Shown here: positions 24,539 through 32,008 of the stretch, in pieces
Position numbering within the stretch: position 1 is the stretch's first letter
Layout: each line of letters starts with the position of its first letter
From: Faeciplasma sp900553675
GTDB taxonomy: Bacteria > Bacillota > Clostridia > Oscillospirales > Ruminococcaceae
NCBI GenBank assembly: GCA_958428235.1
Contig: CAUAFG010000012.1
Coordinates: 1-64,000 of the forward strand
Reading direction: 5' to 3'
Length of the DNA: 64,000 nt
Made by a program: the position numbers and the translations under genes
The notes under the pieces: generated by a model
Told to the model about the DNA's origin: nothing
What the model saw: the letters and a program-made list of their open reading frames with translations, nothing else
The model's database searches: none

Positions 24539-25093
24539 TTGGATGATGCGAGAATAATTGAACTTTTCTTGGCAGGAGACGAATCGGCTCTCAGAGAAAC
24601 CGAGCTTAAATACGGCGGCGAGCTTAAAAGTCTCTCCTACAGAATAACCGGCTCGAAGGAGGACGCTGCGGAGTGCTTTAACGATACCCTGCTTAAAGCG
24701 TGGGAGAGCATTCCCGAAGCGAAGCCGAAGAATTTAAGGGCGTATCTTTGCAGGATAGCAAGAAATTGTTTGCTGAACTGCGTTAAGAAAAAGACGGCGA
24801 AAAAGCGCGGCGCTGTACATATCGCCCTTTCGGAGCTGGAGGAGTGCATTCCCGATGAAAAGGCTTACGCCAAGATTATCGACGACGACAGCCTTGCCAA
24901 TGAGATAGAAAGCTGGCTTTTAAGCGTCAGCGAGGACAAGAGAGCAATTTTTATCCGCAGATACTTCCGCTTTGAAACATCACGAAGCATAGCAAAAAGT
25001 CTGGGCATTCGCGAGGGAGCGGTCGCGGCGACGCTTTTGCGGCTGCGAACCTCTTTAAAGGAGTATCTTGCCGCTAAAGACTACATAGTTTGA
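24539..25093 (+). CDS. ECF-like sigma factor (module 2)
   Basis: A 184-residue paralogue of the module 1 sigma factor. Region 2 contains LKSLSYRITGSKEDAAECFND and LRAYLCRIARNCLLNCVKKK; region 4 contains RAIFIRRYFRFETSRSIAKS and GAVAATLLRLRTSLKEYL. AAGGAGATG stands before two possible starts: the ATG at 24530 overlaps the ribosome site, whereas TTG at 24539 has a 9-nt spacing and matches its paralogues. Its partner gene 19 bp downstream is interrupted by a stop codon, so this module may be failing. Confidence 0.85.
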   Translation: MDDARIIELFLAGDESALRETELKYGGELKSLSYRITGSKEDAAECFNDTLLKAWESIPEAKPKNLRAYLCRIARNCLLNCVKKKTAKKRGAVHIALSELEECIPDEKAYAKIIDDDSLANEIESWLLSVSEDKRAIFIRRYFRFETSRSIAKSLGIREGAVAATLLRLRTSLKEYLAAKDYIV

Positions 25094-25112
25094 CAAGACA
25101 GGAGGTTTTATT

Positions 25113-26447
25113 ATGAAGAACAGTCAAAGAATACTCGATTCAATAGGAAAACTCAGCGACAGCATGATTGAAAGTGCTTTAAGCTATGAGAGTCCCGAAA
25201 ATAAAAGAGAAAAGATAAAGGATTCATCCGCCCGCCCGATGAAAAGGCTGGCTGTATCGCTTGTCGCCGCGGTTATGTGCATAGCTCTGGCGGTCACCTG
25301 CTTTGCAAATGCGGATTTGATAAAGTCGCTGTTCCAAAGGGAGCAGGAGCTTGTAGACCCCTACGCACTTAAAGTTGACAACAGCGTGACCGTTGGCGAC
25401 ATCACCCTGACAATAGATAAGGTTGCATGGGGAGACGAATATTACGTTTACTATACCATTAAGAATAACAACGGAATATTCGATAAGGGTCTGACATTTG
25501 ACCGGATTGCAATAAAGGAGGGCGATATCGGATTTTTCACCAACAGAGATACCGTCGGCATTATAGATGGTCCGGAGGAGCGCGGAAGCGACCCCGACTC
25601 ATCCATAGCCTTAGTGGGTTACGGTCTTGAAAATCCGTCCGACACAATAAGCGCAATGTTCAGAACTGATTTGGACAGCGGAGAATTTACCTTCGCGTTT
25701 GAAAATGTCACCTCCTACGACGGCTCGGTGAAATATGCTGATGAAATCGCCTTTGAATTAGAGCTTCCCAAAATGTCCGACAAGCCGGGCATCGTTAAAA
25801 AATACAGGGATCTTATCGGCACGTTTAACCTCGAAGGCAAGGAAATGGCGTTGGAAAGCATTAGATTCACTCCGTATGGAGTTACCGTTTTCATTCGGGA
25901 ATACGGCACCGATACGGTCAATTACTTCGGTCATGATTTCTATTATTCTGCATATATCGAAGGCTTCAGCTTCGACACCAGCAAGGTACAGCTCGACCAA
26001 ATGTTAAAGGATTGCTTGGTTGAAAGAGAATATTATGATACCGAGCTTAATGAGTATACAACCGAGTACGGTGGTGTTAAGGTTAGCGTTAAGGGTTATC
26101 CCGAAACAGCTACTATAAAGATTCCGATAAGAAAAGAAGATGATTTGGACCCAATGGAAAGATATGAAATCAGCCAAGATATTTATTCCCACGAAGCCGA
26201 GCTTGAAAAGTATGCCTATAAAGTCTATGCCAAGCTTGCCGACGGCTGTACCGCAGAGATTATTACCCGCACACAGAACGCATACGTGGGAAGTTAAAGA
26301 TTCGACGACGGCACTATTGACTGCCATATTAAATCCCTTGTCGAGCTTAAATTCTCAACCCCCGTCTACGAGGAAGAAATCTTAGAAATCTACCTGCTGA
26401 GAGAATTCGACGGCGCAAGAGTTACGATATACGAAAAGCCGGAATAA
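25113..26447 (+). pseudogene. DUF4179-type protein with in-frame stop (module 2)
   Basis: The reading frame opens at ATG 25113 (AGGAGG upstream) and gives 394 residues to a TAA at 26295-26297. It continues in the same frame for 49 more codons to a TAA at 26445-26447. The continuation (FSTPVYEEEILEIYLLREFD...) matches the C-termini of the paralogues (FYSPIYVDDIVRVYARKIGD), so the conserved end has been cut off by a nonsense change. The rest keeps the family plan: cytoplasmic N-terminus, helix at ~46-68 (LAVSLVAAVMCIALAVTCFA), and YDGSVKYADEIAFELEL in the extracellular part. The truncated 394-residue form may still be made. Module 2 is more diverged than modules 1 and 3. Confidence 0.85.
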
Positions 26448-26460
26448 CCCATTAAAACCA

Positions 26461-26500
26461 AAAAAGTACTGTCGCATATCGCGGCAGTACTTTTTGTTGA
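26461..26500 (+). terminator. Terminator after module 2
   Basis: A 15-bp stem (26461-26475 with 26481-26495; arms AAAAAGTACTGTCGC and GCGGCAGTACTTTTT, one G-T pair) and a 5-nt loop. It lies 14 bp after the second stop codon, supporting 26447 as the original gene end. Confidence 0.85.
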
Positions 26501-26570
26501 CGAATTACGGCTTTCGGGCTACAATAATATAAAAAACTTTTCCCAAGCTGCACTTTTCGGGGCAGATTTC

Positions 26571-26593
26571 ACGTCTTAATAGGTGAGACGTCT
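26571..26593 (+). promoter_or_regulatory. Conserved leader element of sigma gene 3
   Basis: ACGTCT (26571-26576), spacer TAATAGGTG, and AGACGT (26586-26591): a perfect 6-bp inverted repeat around the core shared with the element at 22344. Candidate autoregulatory promoter element or leader hairpin. Confidence 0.45.
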
Positions 26594-26619
26594 TGAAAAA
26601 AGATAAAGGTGGTGGCGAT

Positions 26620-27177
26620 TTGGAGGGCGAAAAAATTATAGAGCTATATTGCCAAGGCTCAGAGTCGGCAATAATCGAAAGCGAGAAAAAGTACGGCGCA
26701 GCCATCAAGCGGCTGTCGTTCGGGATAACCGATTCCATGGAGGACGCGGCGGAGTGCCTTAACGATACTCTTATGACCGCATGGAAGACTGTTGCAACCG
26801 TTAAGCCTGATAACTTAGGCTCGTATTTATTCAAAATTGCAAGAAATCTGTCCTTGGATATGCTTAGAAAACAGAACACCGCAAAGCGGCAGGAGAATAT
26901 GGCTGTTGCACTTTCCGAGCTTGAGGATTGCATACCCGATAAAAGCGTTTGCGCTCAGGCTGTCGAGGGAAATGAGCTGAGCGAGGTTATCGACGAATGG
27001 CTTGCTTCTATTGATAAGGATAAAAGGCAGATTTTCATGAGAAGGTACTTTCTCATGGAACCGGTTGAGGTGCTGTCTAAAAAGCTGGGAGTCAAGAAAA
27101 ATACCGCCGCCTCGATATTAAGAAGACTTAGAAAATATCTAAAGAAATATCTCGAAGAAAAAGGCTATAGCATATAA
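26620..27177 (+). CDS. ECF-like sigma factor (module 3)
   Basis: A 185-residue paralogue of the other two. Region 2: IKRLSFGITDSMEDAAECLND and LGSYLFKIARNLSLDMLRKQ; region 4: RQIFMRRYFLMEPVEVLSKK and KKNTAASILRRLRKYLKKYL. An in-frame TTG at 26593 exists, but AAAGGTGGTGG (26606-26616) sits just before the TTG at 26620, matching the TTG starts of modules 1 and 2. The DUF4179 partner begins 35 bp downstream. Confidence 0.87.
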   Translation: MEGEKIIELYCQGSESAIIESEKKYGAAIKRLSFGITDSMEDAAECLNDTLMTAWKTVATVKPDNLGSYLFKIARNLSLDMLRKQNTAKRQENMAVALSELEDCIPDKSVCAQAVEGNELSEVIDEWLASIDKDKRQIFMRRYFLMEPVEVLSKKLGVKKNTAASILRRLRKYLKKYLEEKGYSI

Positions 27178-27212
27178 ACGCCTTGCGGAGATATTTCGGA
27201 AAGGAATGGCTT

Positions 27213-28559
27213 ATGAACAAATCTGAATCCGATAAGCTGCTCAACGCCATAGGCGGGGTAAACGACCGCTGGGTGAAAGAGCTTATGGAAGAGCCTGATG
27301 TTAAGGCTTCGCACAAGGTCAAGCCGATAGTAAAAAGAATCATTATAGCAGCAGCCGCAGCTTTGCTGTCGATATCGCTTGTTATAACGGTTGCCGCAAA
27401 CAGCGACGCTATTATCGCGGCGATATTTGAGAGACGGCAGAACCTTGTTGACAATAAAATAGGACATATAGACGAATCGGTGACCGAGGGGAATATTACG
27501 CTGACGATGGATAGCGTTAAGATTGACAGTCTCTTTTATGATGATAATGAATTTCACGGTGATTTCACGGTGAGCTTCCACAATGAGGATGGCATTTTTG
27601 AAAATGGTCTTAAATACGGCGGATATAAGATGCAGCATATATTAAACGTAGACAGCAGCGGTAATTTGTCGGGACCTATGGAAATTGACGGAGACGGACG
27701 TAAATGGTATACTCTGCATGGCAATAAACCGCAAGAGTTTGATGCGTTTTATCCCGCTTTAAATTACATCAACTTCGGTCTTGACAATCCATCGGATACT
27801 ATCACCCTGGAAAGCACTACGGCGCTTGGAATGTATGGCGTTAACCGCATAATCTTTTATGATCTGACTTCGGCAGACGGCTCAATTAAATATGCCGATG
27901 AGCTTTGCGTCGAGTTTACCGTAACCAAGGAGGAAGCACAACCGCTTCGGCAGCTTCATTACAGCCCGGATATTACATTTGAAATAGAGGGCGTAACCTT
28001 TGAAATAGACGAGATATATGTCGAACCGGACAATATGTCAATTCATTTTACAAATTCAAATGCTGATAGGGTTAACATTGCAGGGGTTGACTGCTATGCA
28101 ATCAATTACCTTACAAAGCTTGCCAACAGTGATGAATACTTTGCAAAGGACAAGGAAATTCTGGAGCTTGACGCGGCGGCATCCAAGCAGGGTGAAACCT
28201 TTGAGGAACAGATTGAAAATCTCACCGCATGGATGATGAGCGACGAGCGTGTTAAGCTTGAAGGCGAGCTTGGAGCGATGTCGGAACCGACTGAGGATAA
28301 GAATATATTGAATGAGTGCTATGAGATACTTGTTGAAATCAAGCCGGAATCAGGGGCTGAAATTTCTTCCGTTAATACCAGCTACAGCGGCAGCGGCGCC
28401 ACAGTAGGCGAAGTGATTGCAACCATGAAGGCGCAGTTCTACTCACCAATATACGTAGACGATATCGTAAGAGTATACGCCCGCAAAATCGGCGACCCGA
28501 CCAAGGAAATAACCATTTGGGTTCCCGCAGATGACAAGGGCTTAGACACTTTCAGATAA
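27213..28559 (+). CDS. DUF4179-type membrane protein, probable anti-sigma partner (module 3)
   Basis: A 448-residue protein very similar to the module 1 partner around the membrane helix (SISLVITVAANSDAIIAAIF, then ERRQNLVDNKIGHIDESVTE) and in FYDLTSADGSIKYADELCVE. The single helix is at ~44-65, with the N-terminus inside and the large beta-rich domain outside. GGAAAGGAATGG precedes the ATG at 27213; an earlier in-frame TTG at 27183 lacks a ribosome site. The closer kinship of modules 1 and 3, which flank the diverged module 2, suggests a duplication around an older copy or loss of constraint on module 2. Confidence 0.82.
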   Translation: MNKSESDKLLNAIGGVNDRWVKELMEEPDVKASHKVKPIVKRIIIAAAAALLSISLVITVAANSDAIIAAIFERRQNLVDNKIGHIDESVTEGNITLTMDSVKIDSLFYDDNEFHGDFTVSFHNEDGIFENGLKYGGYKMQHILNVDSSGNLSGPMEIDGDGRKWYTLHGNKPQEFDAFYPALNYINFGLDNPSDTITLESTTALGMYGVNRIIFYDLTSADGSIKYADELCVEFTVTKEEAQPLRQLHYSPDITFEIEGVTFEIDEIYVEPDNMSIHFTNSNADRVNIAGVDCYAINYLTKLANSDEYFAKDKEILELDAAASKQGETFEEQIENLTAWMMSDERVKLEGELGAMSEPTEDKNILNECYEILVEIKPESGAEISSVNTSYSGSGATVGEVIATMKAQFYSPIYVDDIVRVYARKIGDPTKEITIWVPADDKGLDTFR

Positions 28560-28574
28560 ACTCCGTATAAAGAT

Positions 28575-28629
28575 ATATAACGAAAAAATCCAGCCGTGAG
28601 CAAATCTCGGCTGGATTTTTTCGTTATAT
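28575..28629. terminator. Strong bidirectional terminator
   Basis: A perfect 22-bp stem (28575-28596 with 28608-28629) containing AAAAAATCCAGCCG/CGGCTGGATTTTTT and an 11-nt loop. It serves the plus-strand module 3 and the minus-strand gene ending at 28678. Confidence 0.88.
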
Positions 28630-28677
28630 GGGATTGTCTAAGAGGCTTTATGAAACGGTGTGCTTATCTCTGCGAAA

Positions 28678-28944
28678 TCATGAAACAGAATGCTTAACTC
28701 TGTCTTCAACCTCGGCGCGCTTTGCGTTGTTGAAGCGGTCAAGGGTTCCTACAAGATATCCGGTGATTCTGCGGATTCTTTCAAAGTTTGCCGGAGCAAA
28801 GTGATATTCAATGTCGACATAGTCGCCGTCGAGCCGAAGATTCATTTCTTCGATCTGCCTGCCCTTGTGAATGCTCTCCGCGCGGCTTACATATGCGTTG
28901 ATTTCTTCTTGTGATAAAGTTCCGTTTGTAACGTTTACTCTCAT
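28678..28944 (-). CDS. Small protein resembling the glycyl-radical tail of anaerobic ribonucleotide reductase (NrdD)
   Basis: An 88-residue protein. Its C-terminal part RRITGYLVGTLDRFNNAKRA, followed by EVEDRVKH, matches the extreme C-terminus of class III ribonucleotide reductases, where RxxGYL carries the radical glycine (E. coli NrdD: RRVCGYLG...NAGKQEEVKRRVKH). The four-cysteine zinc site that precedes this tail in NrdD is absent; instead there is an N-terminal ~55-residue domain (NGTLSQEEINAYVSRAE...). No nrdD or nrdG is nearby. By analogy with the spare-part protein GrcA/YfiD for pyruvate formate-lyase it could replace a damaged NrdD radical domain, but this is inference. GAAAGGAAG precedes the ATG. 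Confidence 0.75.
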   Translation of the reverse strand: MRVNVTNGTLSQEEINAYVSRAESIHKGRQIEEMNLRLDGDYVDIEYHFAPANFERIRRITGYLVGTLDRFNNAKRAEVEDRVKHSVS

Positions 28945-29006
28945 AATAATAACTTCCTTTCGATATTAAACATATAAATAAATCAATGACTTGTGTTATA
29001 TAAGTG

Positions 29007-29035
29007 ATAATATCACAACATATTGTATTTGTCAA
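29007..29035 (-). promoter_or_regulatory. Near-consensus promoter for the NrdD-tail protein
   Basis: On the minus strand TTGACA (29035-29030), a 17-bp spacer, and TATTAT (29012-29007). A 13-nt palindrome GTGATA-A-TATCAC (29004-29016) covers the -10. Confidence 0.8.
29014..29027 (-). promoter_or_regulatory. NrdR-box-like dyad in the promoter spacer
   Basis: Minus strand TACAATATGTTGTG resembles the NrdR operator (consensus about CACWATATWTNGTG) and fills the spacer between -35 and -10. A second, weaker candidate CACTTATATAACAC lies just downstream. NrdR represses ribonucleotide reductase genes, so a true box would tie this small protein to that system. The match is by eye. Confidence 0.45.
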
Positions 29036-29051
29036 TAGCTTTTTTAAAAAT

Positions 29052-29072
29052 TTTTAAGAATATTTCTTAAAA
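29052..29072 (-). terminator. AT-only hairpin at the end of the GH25 gene
   Basis: TTTTAAGAA (29052-29060) and TTCTTAAAA (29064-29072) form a 9-bp stem around the stop codon; on the minus strand ATTTTT follows. Low GC makes it a weak terminator. Confidence 0.4.
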
Positions 29073-30215
29073 GCTGTCGTTTACCCTAACGTTGTCCGGT
29101 TCGGCGCTTCCTGCCGTGGAGAAGTCCTTGAAGGAAATGTTCATATCGACATTTCCTGTAATGCCGGGAACGCTGCCCTTAGAGGAGTACTGCCACATTG
29201 CAAAATCGTAGAAATATGATGGGACGTCGTTGTATTCGGCAAGCCAGATATCAATGCCGTTGAGCCTTGAAAGGTCGTATTTCCACACGGCGGTTTTTTT
29301 GTTGGTGTAAATTCCGGGGACATATCCGGCGTATCTTATTCTTTCGGCGAAAACAAGAGCGTTGTTTGTAAGATCGTCGGGCTGTATGTAAGCGGTTCTG
29401 GGGGTGTCGCCGTCCTTGTCGATAACAACCTCCCAGTCGTAGAATACGGGGTATTCAAGCTCACAGCCGTCCAGCAGCTCTATGCAGAACTCCGCTTCCT
29501 CCAAGGCTTCGTCAACGGTAAGTGCCTGCGAGAAGAAGTATACTCCCACCTGAAGCCCCGCCGCCTTTGCGCCTTCAAGGTTGCGCTTAAAGTTGGCGTC
29601 CTCGTTTACGGAGCCGGTGACATATCCGCGGAATCCGCAGCGGATTATAACGTAGTCAACGCCCGAAGCCTTAACCTCGTCCCAGTTGATGTCGCCCTGA
29701 TAAACCGAAACGTCTATTCCGCGGTAGGTTTTAACGCTGTCGTCGGCGTAGGAGACAACTGCGGTGTCGGGGTCTTTGATAAACTTTTCGGGGTCGTAAT
29801 TGTTTTTGGGGACGCTTGCCAAAGCCGGCATCCATATCGGACCGTAGGCAGAGTCGTTTAAAAGAAAGCTGTCCGGCGAAAGCTCGTGCGAGTACTCGTT
29901 TGATGGGTCAATCGCGGTGAATTTCGGCACCTCTATCTCCTTTATGACCTCAACCGTCTCCACCGTGGGGACGATTGTTCCCTGCTCGTGATACCAGCCG
30001 AACGCCAGCACTCCTATTGTAACCGCAAGAACTATAATTACTCCGCAGAGTATTGCGGTGATGGTTTTGTAGCCCCTTATAAGCTCGCCCGAACGCTTTT
30101 CAGCCGTTTTGCGATACATCTCGGTTACTTCTTCCAAGACCGCAGCGTGGGTTGAAGTTTCATCGGGTATGCTAAGCTCCTGCTTTTCGGAAGCCTGATT
30201 TAAGATATCTGCCAT
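29067..30215 (-). CDS. Membrane-anchored GH25 muramidase (lysozyme)
   Basis: A 382-residue protein with a cytoplasmic N-terminus (~1-48), one helix (~49-72: TITAILCGVIIVLAVTIGVLAF), a linker and a C-terminal GH25 domain (~165-365). GH25 motifs: RGIDVSVYQGDINWDEVK (catalytic Asp), VDYVIIRCGFRGY, EYPVFYDWEV (catalytic Glu), IWLAEY and FAMWQYSS. It cleaves beta-1,4 bonds between MurNAc and GlcNAc in peptidoglycan. The anchored rather than freely secreted form suggests cell-wall remodelling instead of defence. GAAAGGAAT precedes the ATG. Confidence 0.92.
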   Translation of the reverse strand: MADILNQASEKQELSIPDETSTHAAVLEEVTEMYRKTAEKRSGELIRGYKTITAILCGVIIVLAVTIGVLAFGWYHEQGTIVPTVETVEVIKEIEVPKFTAIDPSNEYSHELSPDSFLLNDSAYGPIWMPALASVPKNNYDPEKFIKDPDTAVVSYADDSVKTYRGIDVSVYQGDINWDEVKASGVDYVIIRCGFRGYVTGSVNEDANFKRNLEGAKAAGLQVGVYFFSQALTVDEALEEAEFCIELLDGCELEYPVFYDWEVVIDKDGDTPRTAYIQPDDLTNNALVFAERIRYAGYVPGIYTNKKTAVWKYDLSRLNGIDIWLAEYNDVPSYFYDFAMWQYSSKGSVPGITGNVDMNISFKDFSTAGSAEPDNVRVNDSF

Positions 30216-30268
30216 AATATGTATTCCTTTCGTGACAACGCGGGGGTTGATTTCGACGTATTACTACA

Positions 30269-30297
30269 ATTTTAGCATATATTCCTCTGGTTGTAAA
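30269..30297 (-). promoter_or_regulatory. Promoter for the GH25 gene
   Basis: On the minus strand TTTACA (30297-30292), a 17-bp spacer, and TAAAAT (30274-30269) preceded by TGC. The remaining 306-bp gap is AT-rich and otherwise holds only the divergent promoter at 30450. Confidence 0.65.
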
Positions 30298-30449
30298 GCA
30301 TAAAATTTTCGCAAAGCCTATCAAATTATAGAAAATATAATATTGTACCGTGATTTGAATTTTTTATAGTTACTTTGGTTATATTTTTGCGTTTTTCGGC
30401 TTGAAAATAGTGCATAAAGGAGTAATTTTGCAGGAAATGAAAAAACAAC

Positions 30450-30478
30450 TTGCATTTTTGTGGCGTTGGTAATATAAT
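30450..30478 (+). promoter_or_regulatory. Promoter for the aminotransferase gene
   Basis: TTGCAT (30450-30455), a 17-bp spacer and a perfect TATAAT (30473-30478). Confidence 0.78.
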
Positions 30479-30521
30479 ATATTAACGAATGTATTATGCG
30501 ATAAAATCGGAGGGCTTTAAA

Positions 30522-31796
30522 GTGAATATCTTGGATTTCTCACAGGAACAGCTTGCCGCGCTTTATAATAAGGAAACGGCAAAGCTTGCAGAATATAAGG
30601 CAAAGGGCTTAAAGCTTGATATGTCAAGAGGAAAGCCCGGACCTGAGCAGCTTGATCTTACAAACGATATGCTGACCCACTGCTTAGACGGCGACCATAT
30701 CTCCGAAACCGGCGTAGACTGCCGCAACTACGGCGTGCTGGACGGCATTTACGAGGCTAAGCGTTTGTTTATGCCGATGATAGGAGTAGGAAGATATGAA
30801 ATAATCATCGGCGGAAATTCAAGCCTTCAGCTTATGTACGATACCATCGCGCGCGCAATGCTTTTAGGAGTAAAGGGAAGTCCCAAGCCGTGGTGCAAGT
30901 GCGATAAAGTAAAGTGGCTTTGCCCGGCCCCCGGATACGACAGGCATTTTGCCATCTGCGAAGCCTTTGGCATGGAGATGATAACCATTCCCATGCACGA
31001 AGACGGTCCCGATATGGACATGATAGAGAGACTTGTCTCTGAAGACGAGGACATAAAGGGAATCTGGTGCGTTCCGAGATACGCAAATCCCACCGGCGTG
31101 GTTTATTCCGACGAGGTTATTAAAAGATTTGCAAACCTGAATCCCAAAGCCCCCGATTTCAGAATATACTGGGACGATGCCTACTGCGTCCACGATCTTA
31201 CCGACGAGCGCGCGAACATCTTAAATATTTTGGAAGAGTGCAAAAAGTCCGGCAAGCAGGATATGCCGCTTATCTTTGCTTCCACCTCTAAGATATCCTT
31301 CCCGGGCGGAGGAATCGCGGCGATAGGCGCAAGCGAGGAAAACATAGAATTTATGAAGGATCAGATGTCCTTCCAGATTATAGGATATGATAAGCTGAAT
31401 CAGCTCCGCCATGCAAGATTCTTCAAGGACTTCGACGGTATTCTGGAGCATATGAAAAAGCACCGCGCAATAATCAAGCCCAAGTTTGATATAGTGCTTG
31501 AAACCCTTGAAAGAGAGCTTAAGCCCTACTCGATAGGTCAGTGGAGCAACCCCAAGGGCGGCTATTTCGTCTCCTTCAACGGTCCTAAGGGTACGGCAAA
31601 GAGGACGGTTGAGCTCTGCCGCAACGCAGGCGTAACGCTTACCAAGGCGGGAGCTGCTTTCCCCTACGGCATAGACCCCGACGATTCAAATATACGAATC
31701 GCGCCGACATACCCCTCGCTTATCGAGCTTGAAGCTGCAATAAACATATTCTGCACCGCGGCAAAGGTCGCCGCGTGCGAGGTTCTTATGAAATAA
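30522..31796 (+). CDS. PLP-dependent class I aminotransferase (aspartate aminotransferase-like)
   Basis: A 424-residue fold-type I aminotransferase of the subgroup found in Clostridia that begins with ..DMSRGKPGPEQLDLTND. PLP-binding features: YGVLDGIYEAKRLF with GGNSSLQLM (phosphate side), NPTGVVYSDEV, YWDDAYCVHDL (pyridine-N Asp) and the Schiff-base lysine in FASTSKISFPGGG. The likely reaction is transfer of an amino group between aspartate or another amino acid and 2-oxoglutarate. GTG at 30522 has CGGAGGG upstream; the in-frame ATG at 30489 is almost at the expected transcription start. It is a single-gene unit with its own promoter and terminator. Confidence 0.88.
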   Translation: MNILDFSQEQLAALYNKETAKLAEYKAKGLKLDMSRGKPGPEQLDLTNDMLTHCLDGDHISETGVDCRNYGVLDGIYEAKRLFMPMIGVGRYEIIIGGNSSLQLMYDTIARAMLLGVKGSPKPWCKCDKVKWLCPAPGYDRHFAICEAFGMEMITIPMHEDGPDMDMIERLVSEDEDIKGIWCVPRYANPTGVVYSDEVIKRFANLNPKAPDFRIYWDDAYCVHDLTDERANILNILEECKKSGKQDMPLIFASTSKISFPGGGIAAIGASEENIEFMKDQMSFQIIGYDKLNQLRHARFFKDFDGILEHMKKHRAIIKPKFDIVLETLERELKPYSIGQWSNPKGGYFVSFNGPKGTAKRTVELCRNAGVTLTKAGAAFPYGIDPDDSNIRIAPTYPSLIELEAAINIFCTAAKVAACEVLMK

Positions 31797-31803
31797 CATA
31801 ATC

Positions 31804-31845
31804 GGCTCCCGAACGGAATTATCGCCGTCGGGAGCCTGTTTTTAC
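31804..31845 (+). terminator. Terminator after the aminotransferase gene
   Basis: GGCTCCCGA (31804-31812) pairs with TCGGGAGCC (31828-31836), extended by an inner CGG/CCG pair, and is followed by TGTTTTT. Confidence 0.85.
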
Positions 31846-31918
31846 CTTTTCTATACGGTTATTAAGATTATCTTAATTATCTTAATGTTTTTTTAAGGAT
31901 TTCTTAATAAAAACCATA

Positions 31919-31947
31919 TTGTCTCTTAAACTTTTTCCTCCTATACT
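31919..31947 (+). promoter_or_regulatory. Promoter for the glycosyltransferase gene
   Basis: TTGTCT (31919-31924), a 17-bp spacer, and TATACT (31942-31947). Confidence 0.55.
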
Positions 31948-32008
31948 TTAGGCAGTAAATCTTTTCGCTTTCATAGCGGATTTGTCAAAAGTACGGAGGG
32001 GATTTTTT

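Noticed and set aside
26295..26297. Recoding of TAA as a sense codon
   Set aside because: TAA ends most other genes in the window, so a changed genetic code is excluded; a nonsense mutation is simpler.
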